DNA from: Ilumatobacteraceae bacterium
GTDB taxonomy: Bacteria; Actinomycetota; Acidimicrobiia; Acidimicrobiales; Ilumatobacteraceae
DNA length: 9,943 nt
Assembly (NCBI GenBank): GCA_016650435.1
Contig: JAENVT010000424.1
Span: 1 to 9,943, forward strand
Direction of reading: 5' to 3'
The position numbers and the translations under genes are program-made. Position 1 is the stretch's first letter; each line of letters begins with the position of its first letter. The notes beneath the pieces are model-generated. The model saw only the letters and a list, made by a program, of their open reading frames with translations. It was not told the origin of the DNA and did not search any database. Shown in pieces: positions 1 to 6,489 of this stretch.

Positions 1-111
1 AGCCGATTGATACCGGCGGCATGGATCTTCATCGTGTCGCGGAACGTGACGACCGTGCTGCGCAATGCTTCGGAGCTGAACCGTTCCAACGTGGACACGC
101 CGACAGACTAG
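1..111 (+). CDS. 3' end of an unidentified protein (partial)
   Basis: The first 36 codons of the window are open in frame 1 and end at TAG 109-111. The C-terminal tail contains a hydrophobic stretch (LIPAAWIFIV) followed by a polar, basic end (SRNVTTVLRNASELNR). This would fit the end of a last membrane helix with a short cytoplasmic tail, but the piece is too short to assign a family. Third codon positions are G or C in 29 of 36 codons, as in the real genes nearby, and the stop is followed at once by a set of hairpins resembling a terminator. Both points support real coding. The start lies outside the window. Confidence 0.5.
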   Translation, partial: SRLIPAAWIFIVSRNVTTVLRNASELNRSNVDTPTD

Positions 112-156
112 GGGCAAGCCCCTCGTAGCCCGACGAGGCGGCGCTGCGCCGCGTTT
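111..156 (+). terminator. Tandem hairpins, probable terminator of the upstream gene
   Basis: Three adjacent inverted repeats follow the stop at 109-111. The first is GGGG-CAAG-CCCC (111-122). The second is CCTCGT / ACGAGG (121-126 and 133-138, six pairs, six-base loop). The third is GCGGCG-CTG-CGCCGC (138-152), followed by GTTT. Only the last is followed by a short T run, so intrinsic termination would be weak to moderate. The placement between a stop codon and a separate gene makes a terminator the most natural reading. Confidence 0.5.
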
Positions 157-250
157 ACCCGCGAGCCTCAGATGGGTAGTCAGCGACTGCGGAATCGCGC
201 TCTGGCCAACCTGCCAGCGCGCGGCGAACATGCTCCAAGGGAATGACATT

Positions 251-1318
251 ATGAATGTTCAGTTACGAGGGGCAGTTCGTACACGTTGGGCTGCAATCGG
301 TGCAGCAGTCGCGATCTCGGTCGGCGGTGGTGGGATCGCAATCACCCAAGCCGCTGTCAGCAGCGGCCCACGCTCCGTCTTCGTGCCGATTGCACCGTGC
401 AGGGTGTTCGATATGCGATCAGGAGACGGCAACGTCGGCCCGCGAAGTACCCCGATCGCGGCAGGCGAGACCTATACCCAACAGATCACCGGGGCCAATG
501 GCAATTGCACCACGCCAATACCCGCAGACGCCACCGCAGTCGCCATGAACGTCACGGCGGTCGGCGGGACCGCGGCGAGCTTCCTCACGATCTGGCCGAG
601 CGACGTCACTCCCAGGCCACTCGTCTCCAGCCTCAACTGGACTCCTAGCTCGCCACCGACCCCGAACAAGGTCGACACCAAACTCTCCCCCACCGGCCAA
701 ATCAATCTGTACAACAATGCCGGAGCGGTCGACATCCTCGCCGACATCGTCGGGTACTACACCGACCACAACCACGACGATCGCTACTACCCCCGCGCCG
801 AGACCTACAACAAGACCGAGACGTACGCCAAGACCGACGTCTACAACAAGACCGAGGTCTACGCGAAGGCCGAGGTCTACGCGAAGGCCGAGGTCTTCAA
901 CAAGACCGAGACGTACGCCAAGACCGACGTCTACAACAAGGGCGAGGCCGACTCGCTGTTCACGACGACAGCGGCCGTTGCCGCAGCGCCATACAGCCAT
1001 CTGGTCGGTGGCGGCTATGTGTTCGGGAACGGCAACCTCCTTGCCGACCAGTCATTCGGCAACATACAGACCTCCAAGCTCGTGACGGGCTTTTACCAGA
1101 TCACGCTTCTCGGCTACAACCCTGGCTGTGTCGGCGCGCCCACTCCGTTCTTGACTGCGACGGTCGTGAACCTTCCCGCCGGATTCGCCCTAGCCAACGG
1201 AGGTACGGGGACCGATTGCCTCACGGGCGACACCTCCGTGTACGTGAGCACGACAGACATCGTCGGAACCTCAACGGATCGCGACTTCACGTTCGCGCTC
1301 TACCTAGACGACGGCTGA
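251..1318 (+). CDS. Secreted surface protein with N-terminal 'PCRVFD' domain and hexapeptide repeats
   Basis: The product is a 355-residue exported protein of unknown function. ATG 251 is preferred over ATG 230 because AAGGGA (237-242) lies eight bases upstream. The N-terminus is a signal peptide: basic residues to about R12, a hydrophobic core at 14-33, then AAVSSG. Residues 43-170 (FVPIAPCRVFD ... DILADIVGYY) form a domain recurrent in exported actinobacterial proteins, with two cysteines (C50, C86). Residues 172-180 (DHNHDDRYY) resemble the motif found in phage tail-fibre proteins. Residues 184-231 are eight hexapeptides of the form E/D-x-Y/F-x-K-x, ending in a degenerate ninth unit (EADSLF). 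Residues 238-355 form a C-terminal domain with an alternating, beta-rich pattern and two cysteines. The layout suggests a fibrous stalk between two globular domains. No catalytic motif is visible. The reading as a cell-surface or secreted adhesin-like protein is inference. Confidence 0.85.
   Translation: MNVQLRGAVRTRWAAIGAAVAISVGGGGIAITQAAVSSGPRSVFVPIAPCRVFDMRSGDGNVGPRSTPIAAGETYTQQITGANGNCTTPIPADATAVAMNVTAVGGTAASFLTIWPSDVTPRPLVSSLNWTPSSPPTPNKVDTKLSPTGQINLYNNAGAVDILADIVGYYTDHNHDDRYYPRAETYNKTETYAKTDVYNKTEVYAKAEVYAKAEVFNKTETYAKTDVYNKGEADSLFTTTAAVAAAPYSHLVGGGYVFGNGNLLADQSFGNIQTSKLVTGFYQITLLGYNPGCVGAPTPFLTATVVNLPAGFALANGGTGTDCLTGDTSVYVSTTDIVGTSTDRDFTFALYLDDG
800..943 (+). repeat. Eight in-frame 18-bp coding repeats (hexapeptide array)
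   Basis: Eight consecutive 18-base units encode ETYNKT, ETYAKT, DVYNKT, EVYAKA, EVYAKA, EVFNKT, ETYAKT and DVYNKG. Units four and five (854-871 and 872-889) are identical at the DNA level. The block 808-850 recurs without mismatch at 898-940, a 90-bp step equal to five units. DNA-level identity points to recent expansion by slippage or unequal exchange. The spacing stays a multiple of three, so the reading frame is kept. Confidence 0.95.
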
Positions 1319-1352
1319 GTCGCGGCCGGAAAGTGTCGCCGCAGCCATCCGC

Positions 1353-1361
1353 TGGTAGCAT
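1353..1361 (+). promoter_or_regulatory. Possible extended -10 promoter for rpmB
   Basis: TGG followed by TAGCAT (1356-1361) matches an extended -10 element (TGn plus TANNNT). It lies 36 bases before the rpmB start, in the short gap after the surface-protein gene. No convincing -35 hexamer is seen 17 bases upstream (GTGTCG at 1333-1338). An extended -10 can work without one. A promoter here would separate rpmB from the unrelated gene upstream. Confidence 0.35.
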
Positions 1362-1397
1362 CTCCAAGCTCGTTTGATCTCCTGAGGAAGAACCGTC

Positions 1398-1589
1398 ATG
1401 GCAGCAGTATGTGAAGTGTGTGGCAAAGGGCCCAGCTGGGGCATGAACGTGTCGCACTCCCACCGGCGCACCAAGCGTCGTTGGAATCCGAACATCCAGC
1501 GTGTGAAGGCCCTCATCGGCAGTACCCCGAAGCGGATGTACGTCTGCACGGGCTGCATCAAGAGCGGCAAGATCGTCAAGGCCGGCTGA
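1398..1589 (+). CDS. rpmB: 50S ribosomal protein L28 (bL28), zinc-ribbon form
   Basis: This is the structural L28 protein of the large ribosomal subunit, 63 residues, a normal length. The start [12 protein letters not shown] and the middle segment with [15 protein letters not shown] are characteristic. Cysteines C5 and C8 (CEVC) pair with C50 and C53 (CTGC) to form the four-cysteine zinc site of the 'C+' version. Bacteria often also keep a cysteine-free paralogue for zinc shortage, but none lies in this window. A good ribosome binding site (GAGGAAG, 1384-1390) sits seven bases before ATG. The next gene begins 12 bases after the stop, so the two are probably co-transcribed. No Zur-like operator was recognised upstream. 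Confidence 0.96.
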   Translation: MAAVCEVCGKGPSWGMNVSHSHRRTKRRWNPNIQRVKALIGSTPKRMYVCTGCIKSGKIVKAG

Positions 1590-1591
1590 GG
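1588..1591 (+). promoter_or_regulatory. Ribosome binding site overlapping the rpmB stop codon
   Basis: The only Shine-Dalgarno-like string before ATG 1602 is GAGG, ten bases upstream. Its first two bases belong to the rpmB TGA codon (1587-1589). Ribosomes finishing L28 would therefore stand on the initiation site of the next gene, as expected for translational coupling. The motif is short, so the assignment is tentative. Confidence 0.4.
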
Positions 1592-1601
1592 CCTCGACAT
1601 C

Positions 1602-1823
1602 ATGCAAGGCGTCGTCAAGAGCTACGACCCTGCCACCGGTGACGGCAGCGTCGTCAGCGACACCACCCTCGCCGAGTTCGATCTCGCCGTAGGCGCGCTC
1701 GAGGGCTCTATTTTCCGCATGCTGCGTCAAGGCCAGCGGGTTGTCTTCAACGTCGACGATGCCGGCAGAGCAACGCACCTGCGCCTCGGCTCCGAGGCGG
1801 ATATGAAGACGCCAGGCGCCTGA
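1602..1823 (+). CDS. Small cold-shock-domain-like protein with degenerate RNA-binding motifs
   Basis: The 73-residue product has the outline of a cold-shock (CspA-type) OB-fold domain. It opens with [13 protein letters not shown], matching the family pattern G-x-VKWFN-x-x-KGFG. The late strand [11 protein letters not shown] (residues 41-51) matches the family 'L-x-EGQ-x-V-x-F' strand. The nucleic-acid-binding motifs are eroded: RNP1 (KGFGFI in CspA) reads TGDGSV at 12-17, and RNP2 (VFVHF) reads roughly EFDLA at 25-29, so the usual aromatic residues are mostly gone. It may bind RNA differently or bind protein instead. It sits 12 bases after rpmB and in the same frame, with its ribosome binding site over the rpmB stop, which suggests shared expression with the ribosomal gene. 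The tail from residue 64 is polar and probably unstructured. Domain membership is fairly secure; function is not. Confidence 0.8.
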   Translation: MQGVVKSYDPATGDGSVVSDTTLAEFDLAVGALEGSIFRMLRQGQRVVFNVDDAGRATHLRLGSEADMKTPGA

Positions 1824-1882
1824 AGGTACCCTTCATCCACCGATCCTCGCAACGGCGCGTAGGTTCCAAGGAGTCGAATCCG

Positions 1883-3673
1883 ATGAGTGCTTCCACCACC
1901 AGCGAACGCCTGAAAGCGTGGGTGAACGAGTGGGCCGGCGTGCTGCAGCCCCGCGATGTGCACTGGTGTGACGGCTCCGCGGAGGAGTACGACGACCTGT
2001 GTCAGCAGCTGGTTGATTCCGGCACGTTCACCCAACTCGACGAGGCCAAGCGGCCGAACAGCTATTGGGCGCACAGCGACCCAGGCGACGTAGCCCGCGT
2101 GGAAGACCGCACCTTCATCTGCTCGGTCGATGCCGCCGATGCCGGTCCGACCAACAACTGGCGCGAACCCGCAACGATGCGCGCCGACATGACAACGCTG
2201 TACACCGGCGCGATGAAGGGCCGCACGATGTACGTAGTGCCCTTCAGCATGGGTCCCCTTGGCTCGCCGATCGCCCACATCGGTGTGCAATTGACCGACA
2301 GCGCCTACGTGGCCGTCAGCATGCGGATCATGACCCGGATGGGCCAAGCTGCCCTCGACGTTCTCGGCGACGGCGAATGGGTGCCGTGCGTGCACTCGGT
2401 CGGCGCTCCCCTTGCACCGGGCCAAGCCGACGTGCCGTGGCCGTGCAATCCCGACAACAAGTACATCGTGCACTTTCCCGAGACGCGCGAGATCTGGTCG
2501 TACGGTTCCGGCTACGGCGGTAACGCGCTCCTCGGCAAGAAGTGCTTTGCCCTGCGCATCGCCTCCGTCATGGCGCGCGACGACGGATGGCTGGCCGAGC
2601 ACATGCTCATCCTCAAGCTGACCAATCCCGAAGGCCAGTCGAAGTACATCGCCGCGGCGTTTCCGTCGGCGTGCGGCAAGACCAACCTGGCCATGCTGCA
2701 GCCGACGATCGCCGGCTGGAAAGCAGAGACAGTCGGCGATGACATTTGTTGGATGAAGTTCGGCGCTGACGGCCGGCTCTACGCGATCAATCCCGAGGCC
2801 GGGTTCTTCGGTGTCGCCCCAGGAACTGGCTATGACACCAACCCCAACGCGATGGAGACGATGTGGGGCAACTGCGTCTTCACCAACACCGCTCTCACCA
2901 GTGAGGGTGACGTGTGGTGGGAAGGCATGAGCAACGAAAAGCCTGCTCGCGCCACAGACTGGCGCGGCCAGCCGTGGACACCCGAACGTGAAACGACCGC
3001 CGCACATCCCAACGCCCGGTTCACCGCTCCCGCGGCACAATGCCCGTCGATCGCGCCAGAGTGGCAGGACCCAACGGGTGTGCCCATCAGCGCCATCTTG
3101 TTTGGGGGCCGGCGTCGCACCACAGTGCCGCTCGTGACGCAGGCGTTCGATTGGGAGCATGGCGTGTTCCTCGGTTCGATCATGGCCAGCGAGACGACCG
3201 CGGCCCAGCAGGGTGCCGTCGGCAAGTTGCGCTTCGACCCGATGGCGATGCTGCCGTTCTGCGGGTACAACATGGCCGACTACTTCGCTCATTGGTTGGC
3301 GATCGGCAAGAACACCGACGCTGCCCATCTGCCGAAGATCTTCTTCGTCAACTGGTTCCGTCGCGACGACGATGGGCACTATCTGTGGCCTGGGTATGGG
3401 GAGAACAGCCGCGTCCTCAAGTGGGTGTTCCAGCGGGTGGCCGGAGAAGCCGACGCTGTCGAAACGCCTATCGGGCTGCTGCCCAGCGAGGGCGATCTCG
3501 ACGTCGCCGGCCTGTCGATCAGCGAAGACGACCTGCACACCCTGCTGACGGTCGACAACGCCGGGTGGCGCGACGCGATCCCCCAGATCCGCCAGCACTA
3601 CGCACAGTTCGACGGCAAGCTGCCCGCACAACTGCCGATGGCCCTCGACGCGTTGGAAGACCGCCTGAACTGA
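1883..3673 (+). CDS. pckG: Phosphoenolpyruvate carboxykinase (GTP)
   Basis: This cytosolic enzyme converts oxaloacetate and GTP to phosphoenolpyruvate, CO2 and GDP, the entry step of gluconeogenesis. The 596-residue length is usual for the GTP family. Family signatures appear in order: substrate-binding ARVEDRT near residue 72-79; [13 protein letters not shown] with K219/K220; AEHM with H240, a predicted Mn ligand; the P-loop FPSACGKTN at 260-268 with the hyper-reactive C264 and K266; the metal-binding GDDICWMKF with D286/D287; ILFGGRRR; and the nucleotide-binding NWFRRDDDG and [13 protein letters not shown] segments near the C-terminus. All key residues known from vertebrate and mycobacterial enzymes appear intact. 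AAGGAG (1868-1873) lies nine bases before ATG and fixes the start. The gene stands alone after the small cold-shock-like gene, with a 59-base gap and no clear promoter seen. Confidence 0.98.
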   Translation: MSASTTSERLKAWVNEWAGVLQPRDVHWCDGSAEEYDDLCQQLVDSGTFTQLDEAKRPNSYWAHSDPGDVARVEDRTFICSVDAADAGPTNNWREPATMRADMTTLYTGAMKGRTMYVVPFSMGPLGSPIAHIGVQLTDSAYVAVSMRIMTRMGQAALDVLGDGEWVPCVHSVGAPLAPGQADVPWPCNPDNKYIVHFPETREIWSYGSGYGGNALLGKKCFALRIASVMARDDGWLAEHMLILKLTNPEGQSKYIAAAFPSACGKTNLAMLQPTIAGWKAETVGDDICWMKFGADGRLYAINPEAGFFGVAPGTGYDTNPNAMETMWGNCVFTNTALTSEGDVWWEGMSNEKPARATDWRGQPWTPERETTAAHPNARFTAPAAQCPSIAPEWQDPTGVPISAILFGGRRRTTVPLVTQAFDWEHGVFLGSIMASETTAAQQGAVGKLRFDPMAMLPFCGYNMADYFAHWLAIGKNTDAAHLPKIFFVNWFRRDDDGHYLWPGYGENSRVLKWVFQRVAGEADAVETPIGLLPSEGDLDVAGLSISEDDLHTLLTVDNAGWRDAIPQIRQHYAQFDGKLPAQLPMALDALEDRLN

Positions 3674-3880
3674 CTCGCGCCCTGCCAACGCGCCAGCGTC
3701 GCGGCTATACGGTTGAACCAGATCTCTGTGTGAGCTCACAAACGATCCGCGGCTTTGTGCGCTCGCGCAGATCACGAAAGGGTGGCACCCGCTGAGCAAC
3801 CACCGACTCGCAAGCAACGCGGGCACGCCCAGAAAGCTACGTAGAGTTCTCGGCGTGTCCGGTTCCGGTGGCTGCTGGAG
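3674..3880. other. Convergent intergenic gap without a recognisable gene
   Basis: These 207 bases lie between the stop of pckG (plus) and the stop of the four-helix membrane protein (minus). No convincing small gene, RNA or strong intrinsic terminator was found. The best stems are weak: a four-pair GGGT/ACCC stem around 3781-3791 and an eight-base palindrome CTACGTAG near 3837-3844. The one notable element is the palindrome at 3729-3740, listed separately. Confidence 0.6.
3729..3740. promoter_or_regulatory. 12-bp perfect palindrome, possible operator
   Basis: TGTGAGCTCACA is a perfect inverted repeat. Its half site TGTGA/TCACA is that of CRP-family and LacI-family operators, but the centre is shorter than the CRP arrangement (TGTGA-N6-TCACA). 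It lies in a convergent gap with no gene start nearby, which argues against a classical operator. A chance palindrome or part of a weak hairpin is possible. Confidence 0.2.
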
Positions 3881-4210
3881 TCAGCGGAGTTGGCCGACGA
3901 GCATCGCTCTGATTCCGAGACCGGCGATGAACAGGCTTCCCAGCCCGTAGAGCAGATAGAGGCGATGCTTCATCTGCACTCGATACGAGTAGATGATCGC
4001 GACGGCGATGATGGCGACGAAGCCGTAGAAGGCGTGGAACTTCGGAAACTGGAACTTGTACTTGTTGACCAGGATCACGCCGAGCGTGACCTGCACGAAC
4101 ACCGTCAGTTCGGCGACAGCAACGAACCACCACAATGCCCGCGTGCGCATCTGCGGCAGCCAATTTGCACCCAACGACCAAGCGCCGGCGAGAGCATTGC
4201 CGATGATCAC
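3881..4210 (-). CDS. Four-helix membrane protein, start uncertain
   Basis: The first canonical start is GTG 4210, giving 109 residues, but the same frame stays open upstream. It continues as NFHENFAWF directly before MIIGNALAG, which completes the first membrane helix, so the true N-terminus probably lies near 4256-4264. CTG 4258 has AGGG nine bases upstream. Four hydrophobic segments are seen: FAWFVIIGNALAGAW, LWWFVAVAELTVFVQVTLGV, FYGFVAIIAVAIIYSY and LYLLYGLGSLFIAGLGI. Charged residues in the loops (KYKFQFPKFH, RVQMKHR) and histidines in FHENF and KFHAFYG might bind a cofactor such as haem, but this is inference. The family is not recognised with confidence. The gene follows the ferritin-like gene directly and probably overlaps its stop, so the two products are likely made together and may cooperate. 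Confidence 0.75.
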   Translation of the reverse strand: MIIGNALAGAWSLGANWLPQMRTRALWWFVAVAELTVFVQVTLGVILVNKYKFQFPKFHAFYGFVAIIAVAIIYSYRVQMKHRLYLLYGLGSLFIAGLGIRAMLVGQLR

Positions 4211-4263
4211 GAACCATGCGAAGTTCTCGTGGAAGTTGCGAACAGTTCCTGCGCTCAGATTGA

Positions 4264-5094
4264 TCAGCCCTGTGTGGCCAGCGCAGCCCGCGAAGCCTGC
4301 TGCGTCTGTGCCTCCTGGAATGCAGACGCAGAAATGTCGACCAACTCCGTGATCTCGTCGTCGGAGAATCCGGCCAGCCGACGGAAGTTGCGAGCCAGAT
4401 GGACCGGATTCTCGTCGCGCTCGCCGCGGAAACCGCCGAAACTGAACAGCTTGTCGACGGCCTTCTGGAAGTCGAGTGCTTCCTTTTGACGCTGCGGATC
4501 CTGAGCCGTGAGGCGGCGAAGCCAGTCACTGCCCATCTTCACGTGAGTGACCTCGTCGGCCAACATCCAATCCTCGGCAAATTCCAACACAGGATCAGAC
4601 AGCACGGTTCCGAAGTCGCGCATCGTCTTGAAGACGTCGATGGCCAGACCTTCGAGCGCTCGGTTGACACCGGTGAGACGCAGGACGGGGTCCGGATTGC
4701 ACGCTGCTTCGTAGAGCAATGTCTGCTCGGCGAACTCGCCAACCTCCGATCCCATGTGCTCGCCGAGTTTGATGCTGATCTCGACGTGACGGGCCTCGTC
4801 CCAACACTGCCGGGCCATGTCGAGCTTCAGTCCCAATGGCGCCTGGTCGCGGGCCTCGCCGAGATCGAAATCGAAGCACGTGCGTCCTGCACCCTCGAGT
4901 GCCTGGATCTCGCCGACGAAGATCCCGTGCATGAGGCCGCGGGCGTTGTCGGTGGCGTTCTCGTAGGTCGGCGCCAGCGTGTTGCGCTGCGCGCTGGGCG
5001 ACAGGTTTCTGGGGTCGAACACCGCATCTTCGATGGCCATGCGCGAGAACCGCTCGTCTCGGGCCAGTTCGGTCACCGGCAACATTCTCTTCAT
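4264..5094 (-). CDS. Ferritin-like di-iron protein (DUF455-like)
   Basis: The 276-residue soluble protein shows the ligand pattern of a ferritin-like four-helix di-iron domain. The elements are E62 (or E67) in GEIQALEGAGR, E100 and H103 in WDEARH, E148 in NRALEGLAID, and E181 and H184 in ADEVTH. Two ExxH motifs in paired helices are the hallmark of this fold. Overall layout and phrases such as 'DEARH' and 'HVKMGSDWLRRL' resemble the DUF455 family, whose biochemical role is unsettled. An oxidase, hydroxylase or iron-handling role is inference. GAGGAG (5106-5111) sits 11 bases before ATG 5094. A four-codon ORF (MELK) begins right after that site and ends on the start codon as ATGA. The gene is followed with apparent overlap by a membrane protein that may be its partner. 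No signal peptide is seen. Confidence 0.85.
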   Translation of the reverse strand: MKRMLPVTELARDERFSRMAIEDAVFDPRNLSPSAQRNTLAPTYENATDNARGLMHGIFVGEIQALEGAGRTCFDFDLGEARDQAPLGLKLDMARQCWDEARHVEISIKLGEHMGSEVGEFAEQTLLYEAACNPDPVLRLTGVNRALEGLAIDVFKTMRDFGTVLSDPVLEFAEDWMLADEVTHVKMGSDWLRRLTAQDPQRQKEALDFQKAVDKLFSFGGFRGERDENPVHLARNFRRLAGFSDDEITELVDISASAFQEAQTQQASRAALATQG

Positions 5095-5171
5095 TTCAGT
5101 TCCATCTCCTCGATCAACAACCCGTCCAACACCGATACGTAGCGGCTACTCGCCACGAGTGTTCGCCGCAG

Positions 5172-5909
5172 CTATTCGCCACAACCCTGCCCGCCGAGTA
5201 CGGATATCACCGTATCGGTTGGATTGACGCCGGTGAGAAATCCGGCAAGACCACCATTGATGAAGAAGTTCGGGCCACCGATTTCGTCGCCCGGATTGAT
5301 GACCACTCCGGGATATGTGCCCTGCAATTCCACCACCGTCGATCCGACCCCGATGCCGGCATCGGTCTTCAAGCCGGCCGGAGTGATCTGGGGCCCGAAG
5401 CTGGGACCATAAACGTATGAGAAGAAGTGTCGACGGCCTGTGGTGACACCGCTCTGGTCGCTGAACTGCAGCAGCAGATCGCCCCAATACACCTGGCGGA
5501 ATTCGGTGCCGGGACAGGCACCGACCGACAACGGATCGACCCAACCGGTATCGACTGTCGGGGCCCCGATGATCCCCGAGACATAGGCGACCGCACCGTC
5601 GGGATCAACACCGAAGGCCGCATCGCCGAGACCGTTGGCGCGCAGCACCAGTTCGGCGCCAGGGGCCAACGTCGTCGTAGTGGTCGTGGATGTGGAGGTG
5701 GTCGTTGTCGACGATGTCGTTGTCGACGTCGATGGCGCTGTGGTGACCGGAACGGTCGTTGTCGAATCTGTCAGAGCCGACGTCGAGGTCTCGAGCGCGA
5801 CCGACGATGACGTCGAGCCTCCGTCGGTTGTCGACGAATTCTTATCGCTGCCACAACTGGCAAGTGCCAGTGCGATGAGGACGAAAGGAAATAGGCGCGT
5901 CGACTTCAC
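5172..5909 (-). CDS. Lipoprotein with Ser/Thr-rich linker, function unknown
   Basis: The product has 245 residues and a type II signal peptide: MKSTR, a hydrophobic core, then the lipobox LASC with C19 as the lipidated residue. Residues 20-82 are an almost pure Ser/Thr linker that would hold the folded part away from the membrane and could be glycosylated. The C-terminal domain (about 83-245) opens with a GLGDAAFGVDPDGAVAYV segment and contains DAGIGVGSTVVELQGTYPG. It ends with C243, which could form a disulfide with C132. Similar lipoproteins recur in actinobacteria, but no enzymatic motif is visible. The start is GTG 5909 with no clear ribosome binding site. An in-frame stop lies about 12 codons upstream, and no better start is found between. 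It lies 28 bases after the histidine phosphatase and 77 bases before the ferritin-like gene. Confidence 0.85.
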   Translation of the reverse strand: MKSTRLFPFVLIALALASCGSDKNSSTTDGGSTSSSVALETSTSALTDSTTTVPVTTAPSTSTTTSSTTTTSTSTTTTTTLAPGAELVLRANGLGDAAFGVDPDGAVAYVSGIIGAPTVDTGWVDPLSVGACPGTEFRQVYWGDLLLQFSDQSGVTTGRRHFFSYVYGPSFGPQITPAGLKTDAGIGVGSTVVELQGTYPGVVINPGDEIGGPNFFINGGLAGFLTGVNPTDTVISVLGGQGCGE

Positions 5910-5937
5910 ACAGGAAGTCTGGCACGCGATGTACCAA

Positions 5938-6489
5938 TTACCTGATCAAGGTGTCGGCCTCGTGCCCACTTTCAACAAGCTGTAATGCGCGTCCGACGAC
6001 ATCGATAACCGTCACAGAGCAGTTGTCGAGGCTGCGCACGACCAGGCGATCGTCGCCGATCGCGGCGCCAATGGCCGCGTTGATGGCGATGAAGTGACTG
6101 AATACCACGGAATCGGTTTCGATACCGCACAGCGTGGTCACCACCTGGTCTCGGAAGGCAACATATCGGCCGCCGATGTCGGCCCAGGTGCCTCCCATCG
6201 CCACCTTCAACCAGTCGATGCGATCGGCCATGGCGATGCCATCTGGCGAGGGAATTTCGGCAACAGTCGGCTCGACGCGAGCCTCGACGTTCCACACCCC
6301 GGCCAGAGCAGCCGCTGTTTCGCGGCAACGCAACAGCGGGCTGGTCAGGATCGGCAACGGCCCAAGCGGAGCGAGCCGGACCGCGACCGCGGCCGCCTGA
6401 CGAGCTCCAATCTCATCGAGGCCCGGGTCTGGGTCGGTGTCCCAGCCGGCGGCGGCCCGCCCATGACGGACGAGATACAGCCGGGTCAT
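5938..6489 (-). CDS. Histidine phosphatase (phosphoglycerate mutase-like superfamily)
   Basis: This is a 183-residue member of the RHG branch of the histidine phosphatases, cytoplasmic and removing phosphate from a small molecule or protein that is not identifiable here. The N-terminus MTRLYLVRHGRA carries the catalytic R8-H9-G10, with H9 the expected phospho-acceptor. R54 in SPLLRCRET and the histidine in VVFSHFIAI complete the phosphate pocket, and E of VAEIPSPDG is the likely general acid. The length is typical of short bacterial SixA/GpmB-like members. ATG 6489 is chosen because it overlaps the stop of the deacetylase gene as ATGA and has AGGA 11 bases upstream. An in-frame ATG at 6501 has a site too close to be used. 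Overlap implies coupling with the upstream deacetylase. Confidence 0.9.
   Translation of the reverse strand: MTRLYLVRHGRAAAGWDTDPDPGLDEIGARQAAAVAVRLAPLGPLPILTSPLLRCRETAAALAGVWNVEARVEPTVAEIPSPDGIAMADRIDWLKVAMGGTWADIGGRYVAFRDQVVTTLCGIETDSVVFSHFIAINAAIGAAIGDDRLVVRSLDNCSVTVIDVVGRALQLVESGHEADTLIR

Noticed and set aside
800..943. CRISPR-like array
   Set aside because: The units are contiguous 18-mers without spacers and encode an in-frame hexapeptide repeat.
419..1000. Minus-strand frame with regular VDLGLRVDLGL-type repeats
   Set aside because: The repeat is just the complement of the hexapeptide array on the plus strand. There is no initiation signal or plausible fold.
1398..1823. Readthrough fusion of L28 and the cold-shock-like protein (same frame, TGA between)
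   Set aside because: The frame match has a one-in-three chance of occurring by accident. The second gene has its own ATG, and no stop-readthrough signal is seen.
1821..1835. Short stem TGAAGG-TAC-CCTTCA after the cold-shock-like gene as a terminator
   Set aside because: It has six pairs of mixed bases and no T run, and starts in the stop codon itself, so it is too weak to call.
1860..1865. TAGGTT as a -10 box for pckG
   Set aside because: The implied transcription start would fall within the ribosome binding site at 1868-1873, and no -35 element is present.
1727..3826. Minus-strand open frame of about 700 codons opposite pckG
   Set aside because: It lies fully antisense to an unmistakable PEP carboxykinase. 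Its composition (rich in Arg, His, Val, Gly) is that of a codon-bias shadow in high-GC DNA, and it shows no family motif.
3837..4529. Minus-strand frame of 230 codons overlapping the di-iron and membrane protein genes
   Set aside because: It is out of frame with two coherent proteins and extremely Arg/Ser rich, so it is a shadow.
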